Shown here piece by piece: positions 35,716 through 43,538 of a DNA stretch of 64,000 nt (the stretch's first letter is position 1; the number at the start of each line of letters is the position of its first letter). Both the position numbers and the translations under genes were made by a program. The notes beneath the pieces are model-generated. The model was not told the origin of the DNA, searched no databases, and saw only the letters and a list, made by a program, of their open reading frames with translations. The DNA is from Solibacillus sp040273735 (lineage in GTDB: Bacteria > Bacillota > Bacilli > Bacillales_A > Planococcaceae), in contig NZ_JBELZM010000002.1 of NCBI RefSeq assembly GCF_040273735.1, positions 1 to 64,000 of the forward strand. Reading direction: 5' to 3'.

Positions 35716-36165
35716 ATGGAGATTCGCGGATTGCATTTCGATCATTTAATTACGTTTCGTATAAGAGACCAAAAGGAGAACTGGCTTGAAGGTATAAAAG
35801 TAATGGAAGATTTTCCGTTAAATCATGAAGTGTATAAAAATGGCCCGGTGTTTTTCTCGTTTGAAGAAGAGGAAAATGGGGAAGGTTTGTTTACTTATTA
35901 TATGCCGATCAATACGGAAATCGAATTTGAAGAAGGGATTACGGATTTCGCCTATTTGAATCAATTTCAATTGAATCAATCTCTGCTATTGCGCCATGCA
36001 CAGGAAGAATTCGATTTCAGAACTGCTTATGAGAAAGTAAAAGCGTATGCAGCAGCAGAAAATCTTTCCGTAGAGGATTCATATATCTGTGTACTGTTAA
36101 ATGTTTACGGAGAATATATCATTGATTTGTATGTCCCATTGAAAGAGTGGAGCGAAGTGCAATGA
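35716..36165 (+). CDS. DUF5085-like protein of the T7SS toxin module
   Basis: A 149-residue soluble protein beginning MEIRGLHFDHLITFRIRDQK. It resembles the DUF5085 proteins that sit next to LXG genes in Bacillales, and is related in size and layout to the following gene, with which it overlaps by four bases. The function is unknown; an adaptor or chaperone role for LXG export is plausible. AGGGGGAATG serves as ribosome site. Confidence 0.55.
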   Translation: MEIRGLHFDHLITFRIRDQKENWLEGIKVMEDFPLNHEVYKNGPVFFSFEEEENGEGLFTYYMPINTEIEFEEGITDFAYLNQFQLNQSLLLRHAQEEFDFRTAYEKVKAYAAAENLSVEDSYICVLLNVYGEYIIDLYVPLKEWSEVQ

Positions 36166-36611
36166 TTATTGAAAACCATCAAATTGCATACAGAAATGTA
36201 GCTTCAAAATATTATAATTTTGTCCCGGAAGAAATTGATCTGGCTATCCAAGATTTTGATCAAATTTTATCGAGTCATGGTTACAATACAGCCGATGTCA
36301 TGTATTTTTCTATTATCAGTGACCCGACCGCATCCGTTATGACTGCTGAAATTTTCCGGCAGATCGAAGAGAATGAAATTTCGCAAATAAGTTCTGAAGA
36401 AGATGTTAATTTCAGAAGCTATTTTTCAATTGATGGCATGCTGATGACGCGGATTACCGATCAATTTGATGAACAATCTCAAGTGAAGTTTTGGGAACTG
36501 GCAGAGCACATACAACAACATAATTTCTCGCAGAGCAGCCCTTACTTTGTAGAATATAAACGCAGTCATTCCGGGGCAGCATATGTGGAAATGAGTGTCG
36601 GAGTAAGGTGA
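36162..36611 (+). CDS. second DUF5085-like protein of the T7SS toxin module
   Basis: A 149-residue soluble protein (MIIENHQIAYRNVASKYYNF ... SGAAYVEMSVGVR). ATG 36162 overlaps the previous stop (ATGA-type coupling), so the longer frame from 36147 is not used. Same general size as its neighbour and probably a paralogue or heteromeric partner. It lies 48 bases before the deaminase toxin gene. Confidence 0.55.
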   Translation: MIIENHQIAYRNVASKYYNFVPEEIDLAIQDFDQILSSHGYNTADVMYFSIISDPTASVMTAEIFRQIEENEISQISSEEDVNFRSYFSIDGMLMTRITDQFDEQSQVKFWELAEHIQQHNFSQSSPYFVEYKRSHSGAAYVEMSVGVR

Positions 36612-36658
36612 AAAACGGAGGCCAATTCAAACGTAATGAATAAAAAGATGGTGATAAA

Positions 36659-38344
36659 TTGAAGGTATTGGATGTAAATGAGTTTCAGCAAGGACTTGAA
36701 AGAACTGTTAATCAGTTAACCCGCCTGGAAAGTGAAATAAAACAAATTGAGAGTGCTGTTCAAGGTCTCACACAATTAGAAGAATCGCTAAAAGGTCAAG
36801 GTGGAGAAGCATTACGTGCTTATTACGAGAGTTGCCATTTGCCATTCCTCACATTTTTCAATACCTTTAAAAATAGCTTTACTAGTGTTCTTCAAGAGAT
36901 GAAAACAGCCCTTTCATCGCTTGAACCGGATTCATTGGGCTTTATTCGCCAAGCAGCATTGGAAGGCGAAATCGAGCAAGGCCTTAATCGTGCCAAACAA
37001 GTGACGGAAGAGTTGACAGACGAAGCCAATAATATCATGGACCAAGTGTCAGATATCGTGAGCTTGCCAAAACTGGATGATAGTGAAGTCCATCTGGGTG
37101 TACATGAAGCGAAACGACATCGGGACGAAACCGTTGAAAAACTGATTGAATTTGACGTATCCCAAACAGATGCATTAACGACAATTCAAACAGACCTGAT
37201 GCATATGACAACTTGGCTTACAAACATAGAAACGATGATGACAGAAGGGGTAACAGATGTTAACTTCCCGGCAGAACAGTGGCAATCATTCGCTAGTCAG
37301 AATCCGTTAATGATTGCACTGGCCTATCGTACGCAATCGTTGGATCAAGTGATTAATATGAATCCATTACTAGCACCAGGTATGATCGAAGGAGCGAATC
37401 CATACACACTTTCGGGTCTTTATCATAATGGTCAGCAGTCTTTAGTTACTTTCGGTCTTAGCGGAGCGATGGTTTCAACAAATTTCGTTTCATTTATGAA
37501 GCAAAAAGAAAAAGAAATCGCAAAAGAGCTTTCCGCTACAGCCACAACAGTAGATAATGTGAAAAAAGAGGGGAATGGTTTTCTTAATTTCCTAGGAGAT
37601 GTGGGAAGTGGCGCTACAAAAGTCGGAAAAGGTTTGTTGGATTTCTTAATATTGGACGACTTGAACACGCTAGCTGATAAAAATGCTTCGGGTCTTGATA
37701 AAGGTATTGCGTTAGCATCCTTCATCCCGATAGGAAAAGTTTTGAAAATCCCGAAAGCAATTGATAAAATTGTAGATAGTAACGTGGGTGAGGTTGTTAA
37801 GAAGAGTAATGTTGATGAGATTGTTGGTAAGGGGACGGGGAATAATCGTATAGATTATCTACGTAATAAATATGGAAAATTCACTCCAGAAGAATTGAAT
37901 TATAGGATTAATTTACGCGGTGAAACACTTAAGGAATTGCAAAAGTTAATGGATTCAGGGATAAGTAATAAAAAAATGGGTCCAGCATTTGCGGGAGCGT
38001 ATGATAAAACAACAGGTATTATTTATTATTCAATAAACGACTACCTTGGAAAAGTACCTGATTTACATCCTTTATTAAAATCAAGATATGATTCTATGCC
38101 ACAAGAAACTTTTGATTCATATACATTTACGAAGGGTGCGGGTTCACACGCTGAGGTAATTGCATTAAATAAAGCATTAAAAGCTAATCCTAACGCTAGT
38201 TTAGATAATTTTGTTATAAACGTAATTCGTACTGGTCAGAATAAAACAAAACCAGCTGGAATGATGTTTCCTAGATGCTCGCATTGTGCTTATCTTACAG
38301 ATGAATTTGAAATAATCACGGAGGTTTCAAAAAATGTTAAATAA
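36659..38344 (+). CDS. ywqJ: LXG-domain toxin with YwqJ-type deaminase C-terminus
   Basis: A 561-residue polymorphic toxin. The first 230 or so residues are an LXG domain closely paralogous to that of the first toxin (MKVLDVNEFQQGLERTVNQL; LTQLEESLKGQGGEALRAYY). A linker with FLNFLGDVGSG and ALASFIPIGKVLK leads to the C-terminal about 170 residues, which carry a cytidine-deaminase-like active site: GAGSHAEVIAL (zinc His and catalytic Glu) and FPRCSHCAYL (zinc Cys pair), the YwqJ deaminase signature. It should be exported by the T7SS and deaminate nucleic acid or nucleotides in a rival. The start is TTG 36659 after GGTGAT. Confidence 0.88.
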   Translation: MKVLDVNEFQQGLERTVNQLTRLESEIKQIESAVQGLTQLEESLKGQGGEALRAYYESCHLPFLTFFNTFKNSFTSVLQEMKTALSSLEPDSLGFIRQAALEGEIEQGLNRAKQVTEELTDEANNIMDQVSDIVSLPKLDDSEVHLGVHEAKRHRDETVEKLIEFDVSQTDALTTIQTDLMHMTTWLTNIETMMTEGVTDVNFPAEQWQSFASQNPLMIALAYRTQSLDQVINMNPLLAPGMIEGANPYTLSGLYHNGQQSLVTFGLSGAMVSTNFVSFMKQKEKEIAKELSATATTVDNVKKEGNGFLNFLGDVGSGATKVGKGLLDFLILDDLNTLADKNASGLDKGIALASFIPIGKVLKIPKAIDKIVDSNVGEVVKKSNVDEIVGKGTGNNRIDYLRNKYGKFTPEELNYRINLRGETLKELQKLMDSGISNKKMGPAFAGAYDKTTGIIYYSINDYLGKVPDLHPLLKSRYDSMPQETFDSYTFTKGAGSHAEVIALNKALKANPNASLDNFVINVIRTGQNKTKPAGMMFPRCSHCAYLTDEFEIITEVSKNVK

Positions 38345-38795
38345 TATATTAACGAAAGAATATATAGTACAGAACGGGGTAGAGTTTGAAAATCATTTAG
38401 GGTACGGAGGCCCTAATGATTTAGGTATAGTAGAGTATACTGATGATAACAAAGAAAAATTGTTTACGGGCATAGCTTACGATATTTATGAAAATGGAAA
38501 TATAGAGAGTTATTTCTATGTAGAAAATGGTGTTAAACAAGGTAAGTATGTGGAGTTTTATCTGAATGGTAATATAAAATTAATAGGGAATATGGATAGA
38601 AGCTCTGCAGAAGGCTTTCAAGTTGAATTCTATGAAAACGGGGCGAAAAAGTATGAGTCTGAATATATTGCCGGACGTGAGATGACATTTAAAAAGTACG
38701 ACATTGATGGAAATATTATGGAACAAAAAGCAGAACCAAGTGAATCCGATTTATTATATGCCAAAAGGTTCGGTAAGGAACCAAAAATCAAATAA
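38334..38795 (+). CDS. ywqK: YwqK-like immunity protein with MORN-type repeats
   Basis: A 153-residue protein with repeats of the type YENGNIESYFYVENGVKQG, FYLNGNIKLIGNMD and FYENGAKKYESEY, the antitoxin YwqK/MORN pattern. In B. subtilis YwqK follows and neutralises the YwqJ toxin. Here it overlaps the toxin's 3' end by 11 bases with GGAGG upstream, ensuring coordinated synthesis. Confidence 0.88.
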   Translation: MLNNILTKEYIVQNGVEFENHLGYGGPNDLGIVEYTDDNKEKLFTGIAYDIYENGNIESYFYVENGVKQGKYVEFYLNGNIKLIGNMDRSSAEGFQVEFYENGAKKYESEYIAGREMTFKKYDIDGNIMEQKAEPSESDLLYAKRFGKEPKIK

Positions 38796-38934
38796 AGGTA
38801 AATCTATAGATATTAATTGTAATGGTCAATGGTCAATAGTAAGGAGATGTTAATTTACATTTCGAGTAAAGTATAGTTAGAAGGTATACAGTAAGTATGC
38901 ACTAAAATTGGTATGAAAGAAGAGAGATAAAAAT

Positions 38935-39042
38935 ATGAAGAGAAATTTAAATAATTCTAAGAGGGATCAACAAGGAAATATAGTAAAACCAAAGCTTGAA
39001 CCAACCAAAGAAAAATTAACGCTTATTGAAATGGGTTTATAA
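38935..39042 (+). CDS. 35-residue hypothetical peptide
   Basis: A short, very basic, Asn/Lys-rich frame (MKRNLNNSKRDQQGNIVKP ... TLIEMGL) with GAAGAGAGAT six to seven bases before its ATG. It ends ten bases before the endonuclease V start and could couple its translation, since the latter lacks its own ribosome site. It could also be the scar of an older toxin or immunity gene. No family is recognised. Confidence 0.35.
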   Translation: MKRNLNNSKRDQQGNIVKPKLEPTKEKLTLIEMGL

Positions 39043-39052
39043 CGTAATCTCA

Positions 39053-39763
39053 ATGGATAATACTAAATTAGATCAATTAATAGAAAAATTTAAAAATGAA
39101 CAGCGTGCACTTTTACCAAAAGTACACCTTAAAAATAACTTTCAACTTGAAGAAATTCAATTTGTTGCTGGAGTTGATATAGCGTATTGGGAAGTAAATG
39201 AAAATACGTTTGGTACCTGTTGTATTATAGTCATTGATTATATTACGCATGAAGTTGTTGAAAAAGTATACAGTGATGGTAAAATTACAATCCCTTATAT
39301 TCCAGGTTTTCTTGCTTTTCGAGAATTACCATTAGTAATGGAAGCAGTAAAAAAACTTACGAACCAACCGGATTTATATATGTTTGATGGTAATGGTTAT
39401 TTGCATTATCGTCATATGGGAATTGCTACTCATGCTTCATTTTTTTTAAATAAACCAACGATGGGTGTGGCAAAAAGTTATCTTAAAATCCAAGGTGTAG
39501 ATTTTATTATGCCAAAAAATATAAAAGGATCTTATACCAATATTGTAATTAATAATGAAATATATGGTCGAACTTTAAGAACAACAGAAAATGTAAAACC
39601 CATTTTTATTTCCTGTGGGAACTGGATTGACTTAGAAACAAGTACTGAAATTGTTCTGAACTGTATTAATAATATGAGTCGTTTACCTATTCCCGTTAGA
39701 TTAGCAGATATAGAAACCCATAAAATTAGAAAACAATTAATAGAGAATGAATTGGGAGGATAA
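39053..39763 (+). CDS. nfi: endonuclease V (deoxyinosine-specific)
   Basis: A 236-residue protein matching endonuclease V, especially B. subtilis YwqL: VAGVDIAYW (catalytic Asp), CCIIVIDYITHEVVEKV, IPGFLAFRELPLV (Glu), LYMFDGNGYLHYRHMGIATHASFFL (Asp and His) and PIPVRLADIETHKIRK. It nicks DNA or RNA one base 3' of inosine and other deaminated bases. It follows the deaminase toxin/immunity pair, the same order as ywqJ-ywqK-ywqL in B. subtilis. ATG 39053 has no good ribosome site; TTG 39026 is an alternative start. It may add protection against the deaminase. Confidence 0.9.
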   Translation: MDNTKLDQLIEKFKNEQRALLPKVHLKNNFQLEEIQFVAGVDIAYWEVNENTFGTCCIIVIDYITHEVVEKVYSDGKITIPYIPGFLAFRELPLVMEAVKKLTNQPDLYMFDGNGYLHYRHMGIATHASFFLNKPTMGVAKSYLKIQGVDFIMPKNIKGSYTNIVINNEIYGRTLRTTENVKPIFISCGNWIDLETSTEIVLNCINNMSRLPIPVRLADIETHKIRKQLIENELGG

Positions 39764-39856
39764 TCTCTATATACAATAAGACATAATTACTAATAAATAA
39801 TGTTTCAGCTAATAAAGTTTTTCATAGTAATTAACAAGGAAAACAAATAGATTTTT

Positions 39857-39900
39857 AAGCACTTGATTGTCTAAATTAGGCGACATGTGCTTTTTTGTTT
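39857..39900 (+). terminator. terminator after endonuclease V
   Basis: AAGCAC (39857-39862) pairs with GTGCTT (39887-39892), with an inner GTC/GAC helix, followed by TTTTGTTTTC. Confidence 0.65.
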
Positions 39901-40620
39901 TCAATATTCCTGGCGAGTGTTAACTTCCAGGTAGAATGCTGGCAATCCTTCTCACCCCGGAATCCGTTAATGATTGCACTGGCCTATCGCATTCAATCGT
40001 TGGATCAAGTGATTAATGAGGTGAAAGAAGAGGAAAATGGTTTTCTTAATTTCCTAGGAGACGTGGGAAGTGGCGTTACAAAAGTCGAAAAAGGTTTATT
40101 GGATTTCTTACTATTGGACGATGTGAATACGCTCGCTGATAAAGATGCTTCGGGCCTTGATAAAGGTATTGCGTTAGCCTCCTTCATCCCAATAGGAAAA
40201 GTTTTGAAAACCCCGAAAGCGATTGTTTCTAAAGATCAGTTAAAAAGTTTATTAGATTTAATAAAAAAAGAAGAGTTAAATGATAAATTGATCGATTTTT
40301 TAGTACAGTATATTGATTCAGACTGGGAAAATAACGGATCGGAATACCTGTTTTCAAATCCATATGGATATGTTCAAAATATTATTGAGGCGGAAAATCA
40401 AAATACAGCTTTGGAGTTGTTAAAAGTTTATCTGGAAAAATAATGGTATAAAGGGCACAATGATACAGGATGGTATGAATCTCATAAAGGCAATAAAGAT
40501 ATCTATAGTGGCTATTGGAGCTATGAAAGTGGTGCAGTTGCAAAAATCCTTCGATTAGATGATACGCTATTAAGAGAAGTTCCATACTATCCTTATGATT
40601 TGGTTCATTTTGAAGAATGA
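39895..40620 (+). pseudogene. decayed LXG toxin linker fused to a broken PoNi-type immunity gene
   Basis: A 182-codon open frame (39895-40443) starts with sequence almost identical to the middle of the deaminase toxin: VNF..WQSF..NPLMIALAYR and LDQVIN (from about 39919), then NGFLNFLGDVGSG to ALASFIPIGKVLK. The 68 residues that separate these blocks in the intact gene are missing, as is the whole LXG domain. It continues into SKDQLKSLLDLIKKEELNDKL and FSNPYGYVQNIIEAEN, hits TAA at 40441-40443, and the same frame then reads WYKGHNDTGWYESHKGN and LREVPYYPYDLVHFEE to a TGA at 40618-40620. That last part is the conserved end of PoNi (DUF1910/DUF1911) immunity proteins. So an LXG-PoNe toxin/PoNi pair appears to have lost its toxin and been joined in frame, then stopped. 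Confidence 0.75.
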
Positions 40621-41031
40621 TAATATAAATATAATTCATTAATATAGCACCTTGATTGGCTAATGCCTTTCAAGGTTTCTTTTTTGAGGGCACCTAGTAT
40701 GAGGGGGTATTGGAGAACATGGTTTTTCTGATGTTATCGGTAATTATTCAAGATTTACAAAGGAATTTCCATTTAACATACATCGATAGAGCAGAAAAGT
40801 ACTGGTATGATGAAAATGAAGTTGATTTATTAAATTTGGAGCGAGGCAGTTGTAATTGACTGCTTCTTTTTTGTGCTTTTATTTTCTGCCATAGTATAAA
40901 GATGATCTCGAAGAATTTGGGGATAATGAAAGCGATTGAAGATCATGAATTAGTCATTTCTCGAACCGTGTTAAACATTCCACCGCATTCATATACTTTC
41001 CTATTGATGATTTTATTGAGGGAGGAGCTTT
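40621..41031 (+). pseudogene. gene-remnant region with a degenerate toxin-like fragment
   Basis: About 410 bases with no intact gene. One frame reads GEHGFSDVIGNYSRFTKEFPF near 40710-40785 and then stops; a frame switch gives YIDRAEKYWYDENEVDLLNLE to about 40858. HGFxDVIxNY resembles C-terminal toxin domains of some T7SS effectors, so this may be another remnant, but the match is from memory and short. The rest holds a terminator and the upstream region of the endopeptidase gene. Confidence 0.35.
40843..40874 (+). terminator. terminator at the end of the T7SS toxin island
   Basis: GAGGCAGT (40843-40850) pairs with ACTGCTTC (40859-40866, one G-U pair), followed by a run of six T. Confidence 0.7.
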
Positions 41032-42222
41032 GTGGAGATTTTCGTAAGACCGGGTGATTCCTTGTGGTATTATAGCCAAGTTTTCAATGTTCCTTTTCAG
41101 CTGATACTTGACTCAAACCGGAATTTGAATGCACAGGCACTGATGCCCAACCAATCTGTTCAGATTCCAGGTTATGTGACAAGTCCATATACGGTTCAAC
41201 GTGGAGATACGGTTTGGTCGATAGCACAAAGAATCAATATGCCGATGGATGCGCTTTTTCTGCTCAATCCGGTACTTAGTCCATACGTACTTCAAGTCGG
41301 TCTACGGCTGTTGCTGCCTGTTCGTGTAACATGGAGAGTTGTGAACGGTGAACAAAATTATGATTACAGGACGATGGTGCAGGATATTCAATCATTGCAG
41401 GCAATCTATCCGTTTATATTTAACGACCTGATTGGCAATTCCATATTAGATAAAGAAATTCCGGGGCTCACGATTGGGAATGGGCCGAAACGTGTGCATT
41501 TTAATGCTTCTTTTCATGCCAATGAGTGGATTACGACATCGGTTGTCATGACATTTCTTAATGATTATTTACTGTCGCTTACGAATAATGGTGCAATAAG
41601 AGGGCTTTATACATTGCCATTGTATAATCAGACGAATTTAAATATTGTGCCTATGGTAAATCCGGACGGAGTGGATTTAGTGCTGAACGGACCTCCGGAA
41701 GATGAAACAATCCGAAATAACCTAATCGAATGGAATAGCGGCAGTACAGATTTCTCTGGTTGGAAAGCGAATATTAATGGGGTTGATCTAAACGACCAGT
41801 TCCCTGCTGAATGGGAACGGGAAAGAGAAAGAAATCCGAAAACACCTGGACCGCGAGACTATGGTGGGGAAAGTCCGCTATCAGAACCGGAATCCATCGC
41901 GATGGCCGAACTGACTGTTGAACGGGATTTTGCGCGTGTGTTGGCTTTCCATACACAAGGGCAAGTTATTTATTGGGGATTCATGGGATTGGAACCTCCT
42001 GAAACAGAACAGCTTGTCAATGAATTTGCTAGGGTAAGCGGATATGAGCCTGTACAGACAATTGAAAGCTATGCGGGATATAAGGACTGGTTTATTCAAG
42101 ATTGGCGCCGCCCAGGTTTTACAGTCGAACTGGGACTAGGAACGAACCCATTGCCAATTAGCCAATTCGGTGAAATTTATGAAGAAGCTTTAGGGATTTT
42201 TTTAAGTGCGCTCTATATGTAA
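41032..42222 (+). CDS. LysM-M14 gamma-D-glutamyl-L-diamino acid endopeptidase
   Basis: A 396-residue peptidoglycan peptidase. Two N-terminal LysM repeats (IFVRPGDSLWYYSQVFNVP; YTVQRGDTVWSIAQRINMP) precede an M14 zinc carboxypeptidase domain with FHANEW (His and Glu zinc ligands), the substrate-binding INGVDLNDQFP, AFHTQGQ (third ligand) and catalytic Glu in TVELGLG. This is the architecture of endopeptidase I (ENP1) of Bacillus sphaericus, which cleaves the gamma-D-Glu-diamino acid bond. There is no signal peptide, as in spore-associated enzymes. The start is GTG 41032 after GGGAGGAG. Confidence 0.9.
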   Translation: MEIFVRPGDSLWYYSQVFNVPFQLILDSNRNLNAQALMPNQSVQIPGYVTSPYTVQRGDTVWSIAQRINMPMDALFLLNPVLSPYVLQVGLRLLLPVRVTWRVVNGEQNYDYRTMVQDIQSLQAIYPFIFNDLIGNSILDKEIPGLTIGNGPKRVHFNASFHANEWITTSVVMTFLNDYLLSLTNNGAIRGLYTLPLYNQTNLNIVPMVNPDGVDLVLNGPPEDETIRNNLIEWNSGSTDFSGWKANINGVDLNDQFPAEWERERERNPKTPGPRDYGGESPLSEPESIAMAELTVERDFARVLAFHTQGQVIYWGFMGLEPPETEQLVNEFARVSGYEPVQTIESYAGYKDWFIQDWRRPGFTVELGLGTNPLPISQFGEIYEEALGIFLSALYM

Positions 42223-42225
42223 ATA

Positions 42226-42266
42226 AAGTCCCCCGTTACGTCCATAGATGTAACGGGGGAACTTTT
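42226..42266. terminator. strong convergent terminator
   Basis: AAGTCCCCCGTTAC pairs with GTAACGGGGGAACTT around a short loop and is followed by TTT. It is AT-rich on both sides and serves the endopeptidase gene and the minus-strand gene ending at 42265. Confidence 0.85.
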
Positions 42267-42549
42267 ATGAATCCTTCAAGCTTTCATCAATTTCCAGGAT
42301 GCTTTGCTTTAGCTCATCTAGTTTGGATATATTTTGCTCGACAATATCCAAATGCTCCTGTCTTTGCAATGCATTGGCAAGCGCATTTTCGGTACGCTCC
42401 ATTGAATTGAATGCATGTTCAACGGCAAACTCTTCCGGGTGGGACATTGCCTGTTTTACTGCACGTTCTGTTCGTTCAACGGAATTGGATAATAAAGTAA
42501 TCGGGTGATTTTGTTTCCAGCTAGGTGTACCTGAACTTTTTTTAGCCAT
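42265..42549 (-). CDS. small helical hypothetical protein
   Basis: A 94-residue, highly charged helical protein with two similar segments (SNSVERTERAVKQAMSHPE and FNSMERTENALANALQRQE), so probably an internal duplication. It has no signal peptide or membrane segment. ATG 42549 has GAAAGGATG upstream. The function is unknown. It lies among spore-lytic genes, and a sporulation role is possible but unproven. Confidence 0.65.
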   Translation of the reverse strand: MAKKSSGTPSWKQNHPITLLSNSVERTERAVKQAMSHPEEFAVEHAFNSMERTENALANALQRQEHLDIVEQNISKLDELKQSILEIDESLKDS

Positions 42550-42745
42550 TGTTCTTCATCCTTTCCAAAGAAAATTGACTGATTCACACTTTTAGTATTG
42601 GTGGTTGCAATGATTCCATACGCGGAAGAAATTCGAAATTGTTAGGAAAGATACCGACATCAATTTTTATCTTTATAGGGAATAATTGCAGCGAGTACAG
42701 CCATACTACAATTGATTCACTTTTAAACATAGGGAGGCGGAACGA

Positions 42746-42898
42746 ATGGATAAGAAGGGTTTCACAGATCCAAAATCTAAGAAGATCCACCAAAACTGGG
42801 CGAGCGACAAGCATCAAAAATCTCAAATCAAAGGGGAAACAGAGGTAACTCTGCATAACCAGATTTTGAGAATTAATGCGAAGGCGAGACAGTTCTAA
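42746..42898 (+). CDS. small basic hypothetical protein
   Basis: A 50-residue basic protein (MDKKGFTDPKSKKIHQNWAS ... ILRINAKARQF) with GGGAGGCGG six to seven bases before its ATG. The basic, hydrophilic composition and its place in a cluster of small genes and spore enzymes recall minor spore proteins, but I cannot name a family. Confidence 0.6.
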   Translation: MDKKGFTDPKSKKIHQNWASDKHQKSQIKGETEVTLHNQILRINAKARQF

Positions 42899-42920
42899 CC
42901 TTTGTCTTGAAGTAAATCAG

Positions 42921-42952
42921 GCCTTCATTACAGTATGTACTGTGGTGAAGGC
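42921..42952. terminator. hairpin between convergent small genes
   Basis: A 13-base stem (42921-42933 with 42940-42952, two G-U pairs) has a six-base loop. There is no clear T-run, so termination on either strand is only likely. Confidence 0.45.
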
Positions 42953-42962
42953 CATTTACATA

Positions 42963-43124
42963 TCAATACATTTTTCTTTGCCCTTTTTTTGCTTGCTGAT
43001 GGAGTTCGGTCAGTTCATTCGCAATTTCTTCCTTTACTTTGTTCGGTGCAATTTTCATGTTTTTCGGTGTTTGCGGTAATGATTGTTTATTTGTTCCTTT
43101 ACTTTTACTATCGTCTCTGCCCAT
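42963..43124 (-). CDS. small basic hypothetical protein, possibly spore-related
   Basis: A 53-residue Lys/Gln-rich protein (MGRDDSKSKGTNKQSLPQTP ... HQQAKKGQRKMY) on the minus strand. AAAGGAG seven bases before the ATG at 43124 supports translation. Composition resembles small sporulation proteins of Bacillales; no specific family is claimed. Confidence 0.6.
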   Translation of the reverse strand: MGRDDSKSKGTNKQSLPQTPKNMKIAPNKVKEEIANELTELHQQAKKGQRKMY

Positions 43125-43258
43125 GTGAATGCTCCTTTCAATTTTGATTCCTTCTTAATATGGCTATACAACTTTTTTTCATTACAAAAATCGTGGAAGC
43201 CTGAAAAAAGCATAAAACCTCCTATCCTGAGCACATTAAGCCAGTAGGAGGTGATGAA

Positions 43259-43462
43259 ATGAGCAAAAACAGCAAAGAAACGATGAATACGCGAACACAT
43301 AATCCTTTTTCTACTTATAAAGAACTGCACCGAAATACAACAAGTCATAACCGGAATCCGGAAGATAATACAGCGGAATTTGCTGAAGAATTCGACTCGA
43401 AATTAAAAAATAAAAACAATAAAACAAATCATGATAAAAACCAGCAGTCAAATAAAAAATAG
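43259..43462 (+). CDS. small Asn/Lys-rich hypothetical protein
   Basis: A 67-residue hydrophilic protein (MSKNSKETMNTRTHNPFSTY ... NHDKNQQSNKK), low in hydrophobic residues and probably disordered. GGAGGTGATGAA precedes the ATG at 43259, and a good terminator follows within 20 bases, so it is a self-contained gene. It could be a minor spore protein; no family is recognised. Confidence 0.65.
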   Translation: MSKNSKETMNTRTHNPFSTYKELHRNTTSHNRNPEDNTAEFAEEFDSKLKNKNNKTNHDKNQQSNKK

Positions 43463-43479
43463 CTGATAAAGAAATGGAT

Positions 43480-43516
43480 AAAAGCCTTGTCACATAATTT
43501 GTGCAAGGCTTTTTTA
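43480..43516 (+). terminator. terminator after the Asn/Lys-rich small gene
   Basis: AAAAGCCTTG-t-CAC pairs with GTG-CAAGGCTTTT, followed by TT. It could also serve the minus-strand cwlJ gene ending at 43539. Confidence 0.85.
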
Positions 43517-43538
43517 TATATTTGGGCAGTAAATACAG

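Noticed and set aside
22474..40900. The T7SS/toxin region as a recently acquired mobile island with integrase, attachment sites or insertion sequences.
   Set aside because: No integrase, transposase, tRNA or flanking direct repeats were seen; yuk-type loci are normally chromosomal in Bacillales.
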